From Tritrichomonas musculus (lineage: Eukaryota; Parabasalia; Tritrichomonadida; Tritrichomonadidae): DNA of 64,000 nucleotides. Shown in pieces: positions 1 through 10,008 of this stretch. The stretch's first letter is position 1. Every line of letters begins with the position of its first letter. Where the stretch lies: assembly GCA_039105265.1 (NCBI GenBank), contig JAPFFF010000016.1, positions 2,728,001 to 2,792,000 on the forward strand, written 5' to 3'. The position numbers and the translations under genes are program-made. The notes beneath the pieces were generated by a model, which saw only the letters and a program-made list of their open reading frames with translations, ran no database searches and was not told the origin of the DNA.

Positions 1-1223
1 TTTGAAATATGTGTTTTGGCCATTTTTGTTGTTATAACAACGTTACTATTACTTTTTTTCTTTGCTTTCTTTTTTGTATTGTTTTCCAAAATTTGTTCAC
101 ATACATTTACATCATTTTTCAAACAATAAATTAGTTTTTGAGTAATGAACGGTAACAAAATTTCTAGATGATTAGATTCATCATGTTTTTCATTTAATTC
201 ATTTATTAATTCGAAAATATATGGATGCAATAAAATATCGGTTGATATAACTTCAAGTAAAAATGCAATTAACTCTTGAACATTTTCTTCAGTTTCTATC
301 CATATTGATTGAAGTATTAAATTTTTAACTGTTTGAACTGTTTTTTCTTTAATATTGTATAACAAATCAAAAAGTTCGTCAATTGAATCCGCAATTGTTT
401 GATTATCATCAATTTTTTGGGTTGATTTTTCTATATCTCTATTAAAGTTATCTATATCATTTGACAAACACTCAATTTGCAAATCATCAACAATTTCTGT
501 TAATGAATCAATTTCATTTCTAGTTATTTTTATTGATTTTAAATTAAAAAGATCACATATCAATTGAAATTCATTGAATTCATCTTTAAAATCGTAAAAA
601 AAATGTTTATTGTTAGGATCTTCTTCAAGTTTAGCACGGACAACATTTGATAAATAAACACAAAAAAGGTTGCATTTATAAGTATTCTTGTTTGTTCGAA
701 TTGTAAATGTATTGAAATCATTATCTCGAAGAAAATCAGCCAATCCTTTCATTTGAACGTGCAATTTAATATTGTTTTGAATTCTATTATTTTCTTCACA
801 CCATATTGCTTCTGGTTTCATGAAATTAGGGCAACACGTTATAAATAATAATTTCGTTATTTTATGACATGTCGGAATATCTTCATTTTCAAAAAGAACT
901 TTTTTTCCTTGATAGAGTTGTTCAAATTTACCAAGAACATATGTTGGATCTTCAATATCTAGATGATATGATGATTCATTTTGATTCTCTTCAAGATAAA
1001 GAGATATTGTTACACTTGTTTCTTTTAAAAAAGCTTTATTAAATCTGGAATACCCATTTTTGGTAGTTATAATGAAATCTTTAGGTATGAAATTGAAAAT
1101 GCATGATGGATTGTCTAATAAACATAAATAATTATTTTTATGATTTGAGCTTTGACTTGGCTGTCTTTGGTCAAAAAATAATTTATATTCATGACTGAGA
1201 GTAAATTTTTGTTGTTTATCCAT
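1..1223 (-). CDS. BTB-like/coiled-coil protein, partial at left edge
   Basis: An open frame starts with ATG at 1223 (MDKQQKFTLSHEYKLFF) and runs without a stop off the left edge, giving about 407 residues. Around residues 170-270 it has a stretch (FNTFTIRTNKNTYKCN, then FNEFQLICDLFNL) that resembles the BTB/POZ-like N-terminal module I associate with large trichomonad ankyrin and LRR protein families. That module usually mediates protein-protein contacts. The last visible part is acidic and helical, then turns lysine-rich. No ankyrin or LRR repeat is visible before the edge, so the family assignment is tentative. GGAAATTTTCC-like palindromes lie just upstream (about 1230-1400), but no promoter can be assigned. 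The frame is certain; the function is inferred from weak family resemblance. Confidence 0.7.
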   Translation of the reverse strand, partial: MDKQQKFTLSHEYKLFFDQRQPSQSSNHKNNYLCLLDNPSCIFNFIPKDFIITTKNGYSRFNKAFLKETSVTISLYLEENQNESSYHLDIEDPTYVLGKFEQLYQGKKVLFENEDIPTCHKITKLLFITCCPNFMKPEAIWCEENNRIQNNIKLHVQMKGLADFLRDNDFNTFTIRTNKNTYKCNLFCVYLSNVVRAKLEEDPNNKHFFYDFKDEFNEFQLICDLFNLKSIKITRNEIDSLTEIVDDLQIECLSNDIDNFNRDIEKSTQKIDDNQTIADSIDELFDLLYNIKEKTVQTVKNLILQSIWIETEENVQELIAFLLEVISTDILLHPYIFELINELNEKHDESNHLEILLPFITQKLIYCLKNDVNVCEQILENNTKKKAKKKSNSNVVITTKMAKTHIS

Positions 1224-2156
1224 TTTTAAAAATGGAAAATTTCCAAAAAAATAAGACAAAATTCTATGGAAATTTTCCATTGAAATGAAACTCTTTTTTT
1301 TTATAACAAAATAATTTTTTTTATGTTTAAAATCATAAATTTCTTTTGGCATTCATAAAAAAATCCAAAATTTTTATAGAAATATCTATGGAAATTTTCG
1401 ATATTTGAATTCTTATTGAATAAAAAATTGAGATAAAAATAAAATTTTTTTTGAAATGCATATATCTCATAATACATTTAAAAAATATATTTGTTTAAAT
1501 TAGAAAAGTGCTTTATCATTCATTTATTAATATCACAATGGAATTAGTATTACTATAATTGATATTATTATAAGTTTTTATTCATTTGACAATCAATTTT
1601 TTTTTTAATTCATAAATATTTCGATTAAAAATCATACGATTTTTAATATTTTAATTTATTACATTTAAATGATATTTTTATAAAAGATATTACATTTATG
1701 TTAGATTTTTAACATACAATCTTTCTAAAAACTCATTTTATTTTTAAGTCCATTCAATTTTATTAATAAAAATTGAAAAATTTTATTTTTTTTTTGTCAT
1801 GATTTTTTTTTAAAAAAATATGTGATTTTATAGTATATTTCATTAAAAATATTTGGAAATACCATTTTACAATTAAAATAAAGTAAAAAACTTAAAAATA
1901 TAATCAAAAAAATATCAATCAGAAAATTTTTTTTATTTTTATCAAAATTTGAAAATGTAATTCAATTTTAATGAATAATGTTTAGTAAATATCTTAAAAT
2001 TGTATGTTAAAAATTCCATGAAATAATGATATGTTATTTAAATATTAAATTACATTAATATATTACAATTATATAAAAATCGTAAGATATTTTTTAGCTT
2101 GAATACCTATTATACAACTAATTCATAAAATTGATTAAAAAACTGATAATAAATAC
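1224..2156. other. AT-rich intergenic DNA with small palindromes
   Basis: No gene seen. Near the left side are paired palindromes of the type ATGGAAAATTTCCA and TGGAAATTTTCCAT (about 1230-1285 and again near 1385). The rest is A/T homopolymer and dinucleotide-rich sequence. Confidence 0.6.
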
Positions 2157-2297
2157 TTACTTATCCCTTATTTTTGTATCATTAAATTTACTTTCAAGAA
2201 TTAGAAAATTTTCTTCTGAATTGGCTTCCTCTTCAAGAAAATATACAATATTTCCTTCGATATCTTCCATTGCATCCAAGTATTCTTGAAAACTCAT
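2157..2297 (-). pseudogene. N-terminal fragment of a DUF3447 ankyrin protein
   Basis: A 46-codon frame starts at ATG 2297 and encodes MSFQEYLDAMEDIEGNIVYF and then FLILESKFND. It ends at a TAA inside the sequence GGATAAGTAAGT. The sequence matches the N-terminus of the DUF3447/ankyrin family found intact at 32602 and 36693 (short acidic helix, then ENFxxLI). The usual following segment (xxSNNHYRTH) is absent, so this is either a decayed fragment or a first exon ending at a GTAAGT-like donor. No downstream exon was found, so decay is more likely. Confidence 0.45.
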
Positions 2298-2499
2298 TAT
2301 TTTTACGAAATGTTTTTTTTTTATTTCAATTTATTCAATTCATTCAATTTTGAGAAATAAAAAAGCTAGGTAAAAATATGAATTTATATTTTAAATTTGA
2401 GTTCTTAATCAGAGAATATGAAAAACAAAAATATTGCAAAAGCAAAGAAGAAATTATTAAAGTTGGATTTCTTCTGATTAGAAATACAACAATGTTCCA

Positions 2500-3548
2500 T
2501 TAACGGATACTTTGTGGCTTTATGGAGCTCATTCTGATAATGCAGAACTGATTCTTTTTCTAGAAGAAAATAAAATTAAACCTCGAAATGAAAAGTATTA
2601 TAAAAATTACAATTAATATGATGATGAACAATATATATCATATAAGAGTATATATGAAGAATCAATTAAATGTCACCACAATGCCATTGCTGATTATATA
2701 AAAGACAATTTTCTAAATCAAGAACAAATTAACAGTTATGAATTATACATATTCAATTGTTGTAACTATCATTTCTTCCCAGATGATATTGGAATTATAA
2801 TTTCGAGAAAGTATCAAAAAGAAATCACAATTCCTTCTTCAGTAAATTCAATTGGTGAAAATGCATTCAACGGAATAAAAGCACTAAAAATTAAAGAAAT
2901 ATTCAAAATATATCCAGTATTATGCTCTGTGGGTGTTCATCATTGACTGAAATCACAATTCCTTCTTCTGTAAAGTTAATTGGAAATCATGTATTCAATG
3001 AATGTTCATCATTAACAAGAATCACAATTCCTTCTTCAGTAAAATCAATTGGTGAAAATGCATTCAATGAATGTTCATCATTGACAGATATCACAATTCC
3101 TTCTTCTGTAACTTCAATTGGAAATTATGCATTCAGTGAATGTTCATCATTGAAAGAAATCATAATTCATTCTTCTGAAATTTCAATTGGAGTGCATCCT
3201 TTTAACGGAATTAGATCATTGATAATTTCTGGAAATATAAATAAGATTGCAAACAGCATGTTTAAGGGATGTTCATCATTAACAGAAATCACAATTACTT
3301 CGTCTGTAACTTCAATTGGAAATTCTGCTTTCAGTAAGTGTTCATCATTAACAGCAATCGCTATTCCTCCCTCTGTAACCTCAATTGGAGATTTTGCATT
3401 CAATGAATGCTCATCATTGGCACAAATCACAATTCCTTCTTCTATAACTTCAATTGGAAATTACGCATTCAATAAATGTTCATATTTGAAAGAAGTCACA
3501 ATTCCTTCTTCTTTAAATCCGATTGGAAAGTATGTTTTTAATGGATGA
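2500..3548 (+). pseudogene. Decayed DUF3447-ankyrin/BspA-LRR fusion gene
   Basis: The left half (2500 to about 2880) encodes a DUF3447-like segment (LTDTLWLYGAHSDNAELI, then ESIKCHHNAIADYIKDN) close to the intact gene at 36693 (SLWLYSIHSNNAELI, ESIKCHHNEIAKYI). It contains an in-frame TAA at about 2614. The frame then shifts near 2930 into a 208-residue ORF (ATG 2922) of about nine BspA-type LRRs of 22-23 residues with consensus CSSLTEITIPSSVxSIGxxAF. BspA-like LRRs are usually surface or adhesion modules in trichomonads. The same ankyrin-then-LRR order occurs at 36693-38483, so this looks like an older broken copy of that gene type. The LRR ORF could still be expressed alone, but has no clear N-terminal domain. 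Confidence 0.7.
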
Positions 3549-4342
3549 CCGCTAGAATTAAAAGATAATATACATTTTCTGTAAATTAAATTGGTAATTA
3601 AGCTTTCGATTGATGAACATTTAGTTATATTAAAAATATTTTTTTTGTTGTTGTTGTTTCTGTAAATTAAATTATTAAATAAATTAAACAAATTATTTAA
3701 ATAATTTTTTTGCCTTTCGAATTAACTCGCACATTTGATTGTCGTTTTCGCCTTCTTTTCGTTTGTCATAATTTTAATTTACAGAAAAATTTCAGGTAAT
3801 TCTTTTTTTATCTCTTCAACCCATCCATTTTCTTTATTTTCATTTGCTTCTTCCTGTTTGTTGCTGTTTGATGGATCGTTCATCATCAAGTCTAAGTATT
3901 CCTGAGAACTCAGGAAAAAAATTATTATTTAAATCTCAAACTATTCAATTTTGAGAATTCAAAAAGTTCAATCATTAATTGTAACAAGAATTAGCAACAT
4001 ATAAGTTGATAAAAAAGAAAGAAAAAACATTAATAAGTATAAACACAACAGGAATGTAAACTAACAACTTTTTGTATCAAATCGTTAAAATTTCATAAAA
4101 TTTTCCAGCAAAAAGTCGATTTGAACATCGGCCATTTATCGGAGATTTTATCGATAAAAGTTACTTTTATCAATAACCATCCGAGAAATACAATTTAAAT
4201 ATTTTTTTATTTTTTCTTTGTTTATTCAATCTATTTTGTCTTTTTGGCTCATTTTAAAGTTGTGAGGAAATTTTCCAAAAATTTCTTTTATCAGAACATT
4301 TATGGATTGAAAATGAATAGAGTGGAAAAATCTACTAAATAA
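3549..4342. other. Intergenic, with a short relic of a DUF3447 N-terminus
   Basis: On the minus strand at about 3789-3910 an open stretch reads SSQEYLDLMMNDPSNS and then VEEIKKELPEIFL. It resembles the MSFQEYLDAM start of the fragment at 2157-2297 but has no ATG in frame. The remainder is AT-rich and nothing else is recognised. Confidence 0.35.
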
Positions 4343-5617
4343 ATGGGAGATTTTTTAGATCTTAGCAAGTTTTCGAAACAATCTTTTATAAATGAAGGAT
4401 CATTTGGAAAAGTATATAAAGTTATAGAAAAAGAAACGGGGAAAGTCTTTGCAGCAAAAATATCTCAAAACAATGTAGACGACGACCAAAAATCATTATT
4501 AATAAACCTCAAGAGAGAAATCGGAATCATGTCGCAACTAAATCACCCATCGATTCTAAAATTCATAGGTTATAGTCCTATCGATTTTGATAATGAGCCC
4601 AAACCAGTTATTATTTCAGAATATTCACCCAATGGTTCATTAGCCAACTTAATTGCGCTTGAAAGCCAATCACGCTCCCTCCCTATGTGGGATGATACGA
4701 AGAAATTAATAACGTTGTATGGCATCTCATCAGCAATGCCATTTTTACACTCGCATAATATTATTCACCGCGATTTAAAGCCAGAAAATATACTTGAAGA
4801 TGATTTCTTATTCCCCAAAATAGCAGATTTTGGTTTTTCGAAAATTCTACATTCTAATTCAGATAGCATGTCAACTCAATCAACCACAGGAGTCAAAGGT
4901 ACCCCAATTTATGTTCCCCCAGAAGGCTGGGAAAACAACGAATGCTCAAAAGCTGGCGATGTTTACGCTTTTGCCATTATCGCATACGAAATCATGACTC
5001 TTGAAATTCCATTTAAAGATTACACTTTCATGATGCTTTGTCGCCGAGTTGCAATGAATGGTGAAAGACCCACTTTCAAATATCCAATTCCTGACTGTTA
5101 TCGAGATCTAATTACGAGATGTTGGTCACAAGATCCAGAAAAACGTCCAACATTTGAGCAGATCAAAGAAGAACTGAAAACAAATCCAGATTTCATTACA
5201 GAGACGATTGACAAGGATCAATTCCTCGATTATGTAGAAATGATTGATAATTGTGATTTTTCTTTTGATCCTCAGAAAAAGTTCAAAAAAGTTATGATTT
5301 CAAAAGTCATTGAAACTGATTCAAATAATTCTGAGGATGGAAAAAAAGTTGAAGAAATTCAAAATAGAGAGAGGAAATTTGAAAGAAAAGAGGTCGTCCA
5401 CCACACTCCGCACTCTTTGTTCGGAAGAAGCAGCAAGAACCACACCCACTACACAATTTTCCATATCACTCGCAGCGAGCAGAGAACTGTCGTCACAGAT
5501 TCAAATGGCAACAAGAGTTTCTCTGATTGGACACTCGTTCCTGGTTCTGAGGTGAAGCAAGAAGTTGGCAGCGGAATGGAAGGAGGATTCACTGACGCCT
5601 ATGAAAGAGAAATTTAA
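4343..5617 (+). CDS. Serine/threonine protein kinase, single domain with C-terminal tail
   Basis: This 424-residue cytosolic kinase has every diagnostic motif: glycine loop EGSFGKVY (18-25), ATP lysine in AAKIS (39), catalytic loop HRDLKPEN (142-149), DFG (162-164) and a PPE in place of APE (192-194). The domain ends near residue 290 (CWSQDPEKRPTFEQI, typical of trichomonad TKL-like kinases). The tail (300-424) is charged, then rich in H, T and S, with no known domain. The TAA immediately before ATG 4343 fixes the start. The gene is intact, with no intron evident, and its neighbours are decayed repeat genes, so its context says nothing about its pathway. The phospho-transfer role is well supported; the substrate is unknown. 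Confidence 0.93.
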   Translation: MGDFLDLSKFSKQSFINEGSFGKVYKVIEKETGKVFAAKISQNNVDDDQKSLLINLKREIGIMSQLNHPSILKFIGYSPIDFDNEPKPVIISEYSPNGSLANLIALESQSRSLPMWDDTKKLITLYGISSAMPFLHSHNIIHRDLKPENILEDDFLFPKIADFGFSKILHSNSDSMSTQSTTGVKGTPIYVPPEGWENNECSKAGDVYAFAIIAYEIMTLEIPFKDYTFMMLCRRVAMNGERPTFKYPIPDCYRDLITRCWSQDPEKRPTFEQIKEELKTNPDFITETIDKDQFLDYVEMIDNCDFSFDPQKKFKKVMISKVIETDSNNSEDGKKVEEIQNRERKFERKEVVHHTPHSLFGRSSKNHTHYTIFHITRSEQRTVVTDSNGNKSFSDWTLVPGSEVKQEVGSGMEGGFTDAYEREI

Positions 5618-5981
5618 ATATAAATAAATGATCTTTTCCTATGAATATTATATATTTAATCATTGAGGTTTTTGTGAAAGAATGTGCTTGATTTGAATAA
5701 TTAAATCCATTCATATATATATATATATAAATAAGACTAGCATAGAAAAAATAAGACTGGAATAGATAAAATAAGACTGGAATAGATAAAATAAGACTGG
5801 AATAGATAAAATAAGACTAAGTTATTAAAATTCACTATATATATTCTTTAGATCATCATTAAATGATAATGCATCTAGATTGTTGTACTAATATTTATCA
5901 TGTAAAAGTAATGTTAATGCATCTAGATGATTATCATTGAATGATCAAAGTGATGCCATTAAAGCTCTTAAAACAAGATCT
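5618..5981. other. Intergenic with microsatellite, 20-bp tandem repeat and hairpin
   Basis: Contains an (AT)n run near 5713-5728, the 20-bp tandem array described separately, and an imperfect inverted repeat (AATGATAATGCATCTAGAT near 5860; ATCTAGATGATTATCATT near 5920). Confidence 0.6.
5731..5820. repeat. 20-bp tandem repeat, 4.5 copies
   Basis: The unit ATAAGACTGGAATAGATAAA is repeated with a 20-bp period. The first copy is diverged (GACTAGCATAGAAAAA), the next three are identical, and a half unit ends the array. Confidence 0.95.
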
Positions 5982-6371
5982 TCATTTTGCATTGATAAAT
6001 CCATAGAATGTAAAGTAATTTTCATCATTTTCTTGAATTTTATATCCTTTTTGCATATCTTTAATATCTTTGAATTCATAATATTCGTCGATGTTTTCTA
6101 AATGGAATTGTTTGACTGATGGTACACTTTCTTTGAAATAAACATAAAATAAATTCTCATCTGGCTGAAATAATTCTTCTTTTTTCTTTTTGTACGGATA
6201 ATTATAAAATACATTTTTAAAAGCGGATTTATTGATCCCTTTTCCTAATTTTGCTTCTTCTCTATGACGAGGATTTGAAAAACCAACAAAAGTGAAAATA
6301 TTTGTTGTTACCATTTCTAGATTAAGTTTAGTGCATAATGTCGCAAGAAAAGGACCATTGTTGGAAAGCAA
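5982..6371 (-). pseudogene. Unrecognised ORF without an ATG start
   Basis: An open frame of about 129 residues (GLLSNNGPFLATLCTKL, then FSNPRHREEAKLGKG, then YFTFYGFINAK) has no ATG before its first conserved-looking part. Upstream, the frame meets a TAA near 6418. The first internal methionine is about 19 residues in. The globular-looking, aromatic-rich sequence suggests a genuine former coding region rather than noise. I do not recognise the family. It lies between the kinase gene and truncated ankyrin and Sel1 fragments, a neighbourhood of broken genes, so a gene relic is the likeliest reading. Confidence 0.4.
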
Positions 6372-6835
6372 TCCAATGTATTGATGACCCTTGGGTAACT
6401 TGGTATTTAAATAAACTTAAAAATCAAACCAGCTCACAATTTACTTCTGATGCACAAAACAAGTTCTTCATATTTTGATCATGAAAATCTACAAAACCTT
6501 TCAGAAAGTCAATCAATTACTTCAAATGATCAAAATAAAGACAAACATCATGTACTCTTTCAAATGAATATCAGAAACCAAATTCATCCTAGAAAATTTT
6601 CTAAAAAAATATATTATATATTGTGAATTTTTTCGTCTGATAAAAAGGATTTGATTTCTGAATAGAAAAAGCGACAATATTGTGTTCCATTCGTTTCTAT
6701 CATGCTATTTATTTCATTAAAAATAATATCATCAATCATTATTATTTGATTTTGAATTAAATAAAGAAGAATCATTTAATTACTTTTAAAAACATTGAAT
6801 ATTTCAAAATTTGATAAAGAATTCTTGATTAACGT
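6372..6835. other. Intergenic with a possible 58-codon ORF
   Basis: A short plus-strand ORF at 6450-6626 (ATG, S/Q/N/H-rich, MHKTSSSYFDHENLQ) is the only coding-like signal. It is too short and low in complexity to call a gene. Confidence 0.3.
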
Positions 6836-7093
6836 CTAGTAAAATTGAAGAATTTGTTTTATTTTCTCAAAAAAAATATGAGTTCGATGATGATTGTTAG
6901 ATATGTCAACGATTAATGAAAGAAATTGTTTTAAATCTTCGCAATTAACCGAATGGTCTTCATATGTAAAGAATTTCTCTAAATTTGACAAATCGAAATC
7001 TTTAATTTCTGTATCATCTATATAAGAAAGAAAGAGATTATAAATATCTTTTTTGTTGTCAACGTATTTTTGAATTTTTGTCTTTTCCACCAT
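6836..7093 (-). pseudogene. Truncated DUF3447 ankyrin protein (N-terminal part only)
   Basis: ATG 7093 opens an 85-residue frame (MVEKTKIQKYVDNKKDI ... VDISNNHHRTHIFFEKIKQIL) that matches the first roughly 85 residues of the DUF3447 family seen intact at 32602 and 36693, including the SNNHxRTHxFxxKI signature. It stops just after that signature. The usual NYEIFxxFKxNKxILLxLFK continuation is missing and nothing resembling it follows, so this is a truncated copy. It abuts the Sel1 fragment by about 20 bp. Confidence 0.6.
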
Positions 7094-7111
7094 ACAAAAT
7101 AATTAATTATT

Positions 7112-7315
7112 TTATAAAATATTTGACTTAAGATGCCTTTTTGATATATTTTGCAGCTTTTTTTTGTCAGATTTAATTCCATCTCCTTTCTTAAGCATTA
7201 TTCCATAGTTGTTCATTGCATTCAAATTCCCTTTATCAGCACCAATTTTGAAATATTTTGCAGCTTCTTTCTTATCTGCTTGAATTCCATTACCTTTTAT
7301 TCTTTTTATTAACAT
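7112..7315 (-). pseudogene. Sel1-like repeat fragment
   Basis: ATG 7315 opens a 67-residue frame containing a clear Sel1-like (SLR) repeat: KKEAAKYFKIGADKGNLNAM, then YGIMLKKGDGIKSDKK. The second repeat should continue AAKYIKKA, but reads LQNISKRHLKS, which fits a frameshift in the run of T at about 7160. Real Sel1 proteins carry many repeats and act as scaffolds; only about 1.5 remain here. It is a broken fragment, probably part of a larger Sel1/kinase-type gene family. Confidence 0.65.
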
Positions 7316-7334
7316 ATCGAGATAAGATGAGATA

Positions 7335-8468
7335 ATGTTTAGTATTATTCAATATAAAAAAAAAAAACGAAAATATTTTATGATTTTTATATCACATGTC
7401 AATAGATATATGAGAATTCATTATCTCGATAATATTCGTTCAACAACTGTAATTTTAGTGGTTTTTTATCATGTATTTTTTATTTTCAATAGTGTTATAC
7501 CTGAACTTTCTGTTGGCTGTTTTAATAAATTACAGTATCAAGATATCATTTTATATATTTTGCATCCTTGGATCATGATTATATTATTTATCATTGCTGG
7601 AATAAGCTCACGACTTTATCTTTCTAGCCACACGATCAAAGAGTTTGTTATTGCAAGGACTCACAAACTTCTTGTTCCATCAACGATTGGACTTTTTGTA
7701 TTTGGATGGGCTCAAGGCCTTGTGAATATGACAATATATGATGCATTCAAAACCATTCAGTCTGTTCCTTTTATTGCGAAGTTTTTGATCATAGTTCTTT
7801 CTGGAACAAGCGTTTTATGGTTCAATCAAATGTTATGGCTCTTTTCGATGATTCTTGCGTTGATTCGAAAATATGAAAACGGACACATTTATCGTTTATC
7901 TGTCAATTTTGATATAATTGCGATGGTTTTGCTCGTTATACCTGTGTATATCTCTGGACTGGTTCTAAATACTCCTGTTGTGACTGTCTATCGATTTGGC
8001 GTCTATGGATTCACGTTCTTTCTAGGCTATTTCGTTTTCGCGCATGATGAAGTAATCACGAAAATCAGTAGATTTAGTTACATTCTCATTGTTTCATCAA
8101 TAATGTTGGGTACAGTTTACGTAAAGCTGCATTTTGGTGAAAATTACGCAAATATGCCTTGTGTTGGTTGTGCTTCAAATGTTGCTTTTGCATGGATCAC
8201 TATTTTGGCTATATTTGCTTCAATGAAAATAATTGGCAACAAAAGTACAAAAGTTTTTGAGTTCATAAAAGACAAAAGTTACGGAATTTATATCTTTCAT
8301 TACCTTCCGATATCTTATGGTGCATTTGTATTGAAAAAATATACAACTTTGCCTTCATTTGCTTGCTATTTTTTATTAGCGTTTTCATCAATTATTTTTA
8401 GTGTCTGCATATTTGAAATATTTCGACGAATTCCTGTTTTAAGATGGTGCTTGCTAGGAATTGAATAA
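7335..8468 (+). CDS. Acyltransferase family 3-like multi-pass membrane protein
   Basis: A 377-residue protein with about ten hydrophobic segments and the signature opening of the acyltransferase-3 family (PF01757; OpgC/MdoC, nodulation and lysozyme-resistance acyltransferases): MRIHYLDNIRSTTVILVVFYH, followed by a second helix ending in IAGISSRLYL. Family members move acyl groups onto sugars or lipids at a membrane. The first ATG is 7335, but M26 (ATG 7410) sits exactly at the usual family start and the 25 preceding residues are lysine-rich and A-tract encoded, so 7410 is the likelier start. The C-terminal helix pattern (SYGIYIFHYLPISYG) is also typical. The nearest relatives I know of are bacterial, so transfer is possible but not shown. 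Confidence 0.85.
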   Translation: MFSIIQYKKKKRKYFMIFISHVNRYMRIHYLDNIRSTTVILVVFYHVFFIFNSVIPELSVGCFNKLQYQDIILYILHPWIMIILFIIAGISSRLYLSSHTIKEFVIARTHKLLVPSTIGLFVFGWAQGLVNMTIYDAFKTIQSVPFIAKFLIIVLSGTSVLWFNQMLWLFSMILALIRKYENGHIYRLSVNFDIIAMVLLVIPVYISGLVLNTPVVTVYRFGVYGFTFFLGYFVFAHDEVITKISRFSYILIVSSIMLGTVYVKLHFGENYANMPCVGCASNVAFAWITILAIFASMKIIGNKSTKVFEFIKDKSYGIYIFHYLPISYGAFVLKKYTTLPSFACYFLLAFSSIIFSVCIFEIFRRIPVLRWCLLGIE

Positions 8469-9441
8469 AATGATACTCATAAAAAGTAATAAGCTATAAT
8501 TCAAAAAAAAAAAAAAAAATGGATTAGATCAATCAAATCAAAGGCCTGTATGTTGTATAAAGCATAGGAATTATGATAATAAAATATTATAGATTTGATA
8601 ACTTTAATAAAAAATCAATTTTTTAATAAACTGTTTTCTAATCAATTCTATAAATTAGTTGTATAATTAAGCATATTTCAATGATTCTGAAAAAAAAAAA
8701 TTAATGTTTTTATCATTTTAATTGGCTGTTATTTAAAGTAATGGATTTGTACTTTAAGAAAATATATGAGGATTATTCTGGAGGTACTAACATCTGGAAA
8801 AATCATAGGTACAAGACGCTAAATATATAATGAATGCAATGTCATTGCTGTATTAGTTATTCTTTAATTTTAAATTATCATACAGAAATTTATCTGTTTA
8901 ATAAAACTTTGTTGGTTTTTTGATTGTTATTTATTCATTATTTCACATAAAAGCAATTTTTTTACGAAAAATAATATCACTTTTTTTAATCTTTCAATTA
9001 TTTTTAGAATGAGAAAAACGAGACTTAAAAAATGCAAAGTTTAATGATGTATAAAAAAGTTATTAATTAAAAAACAATGAAAGATTAAAAAAAAGTGGTA
9101 GACTTCAAAAATGACTAAACCGCATACCTTTTACAACATTCAAATTTGAAGGAAATAATCAAAAATTTCTATGCGTTTTCACAAAATTGAATGTTTAGAA
9201 TTAAAATATAAATAAAACTTATTATAATTTATAAGATCATATTTTAGGTATATCAAGGTTTATTAATATATTGGGTTTTATTGGTAATATAAATTTGGTA
9301 TAAAAGATAGGAAAAAATAATATTCAATTTATATCATATATAATATATTGATAATTATTTTTAAATTGGTATCAAGGATAAAAAATATAATTTTAGACCG
9401 ATCTTTTTTATTTAACTAACACAAATGCTTTTCATTTATAT
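8469..9441. other. AT-rich intergenic DNA
   Basis: No gene seen. One imperfect inverted repeat (CACTTTTTTTAATCTTTCAA near 8978; TGAAAGATTAAAAAAAAGTG near 9076) encloses about 75 bp. Confidence 0.6.
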
Positions 9442-9999
9442 CTAAATGCTTTCCAAAAAGTTGTTAACTTTTTTATAAAAAATTGGAAGCGGGTTTGTAT
9501 GAACATTAAAGACGCATACTGTATAATGGTGCTCATCAGGACCACTCAATTTTTGAGCCAACTCTATCTGACGAGGTTTTAATTCTAGATCTTTTTCATT
9601 GGCGTCAGTTGACTTAACTTCAAAATAGTATTTTCCGCCATTTTCATCTTCAGCATACAAATCATAGTGTTCGCCATCTTCTTTAATGTAATATGTCTTA
9701 TTGTCAACTGTTGTTACTTTTGAAAGGTTTTCATCGTTTGATAATGCATTCCAGATAACTTTCGTGAATCTTTTTTCTTTCATAAGGGCTTCATAAACAC
9801 ATGCTTCTCCTCTATATCCAACAATGTAGGCTGGATCGTTTTCATGGATAATCACACTAATATCTCTTGGATCATCTTTTGGAATGTTTTGAACTATAAA
9901 TTCTCTGAAATGTCTCGGATTTGTACATGGAGCATTTTGAGGTTCTGCTATTGATATCTTTTGTTGGTTTTCATTTTGTTTGATTATGTTATCTGAAGA

Positions 10000-10008
10000 A
10001 TTTGGTAT
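10000..10008. repeat. Left 9-bp target-site duplication (ATTTGGTAT)
   Basis: ATTTGGTAT directly precedes the left element end GGATTAGGAAAA and is repeated at 11587-11595. Confidence 0.85.

Noticed and set aside
3167-3691. Minus-strand open frames under the LRR repeats
   Set aside because: Antisense shadows of the repeated LRR coding sequence.
4260-4342. Trichomonad Inr (TCAYWYTCATTA-like) upstream of the kinase
   Set aside because: TCAGAACATTTATGG near 4291 does not fit the consensus; no Inr could be placed with confidence at any host gene.
5731-5820. CRISPR-like array
   Set aside because: A simple 20-bp tandem repeat without spacers, in a eukaryotic context.
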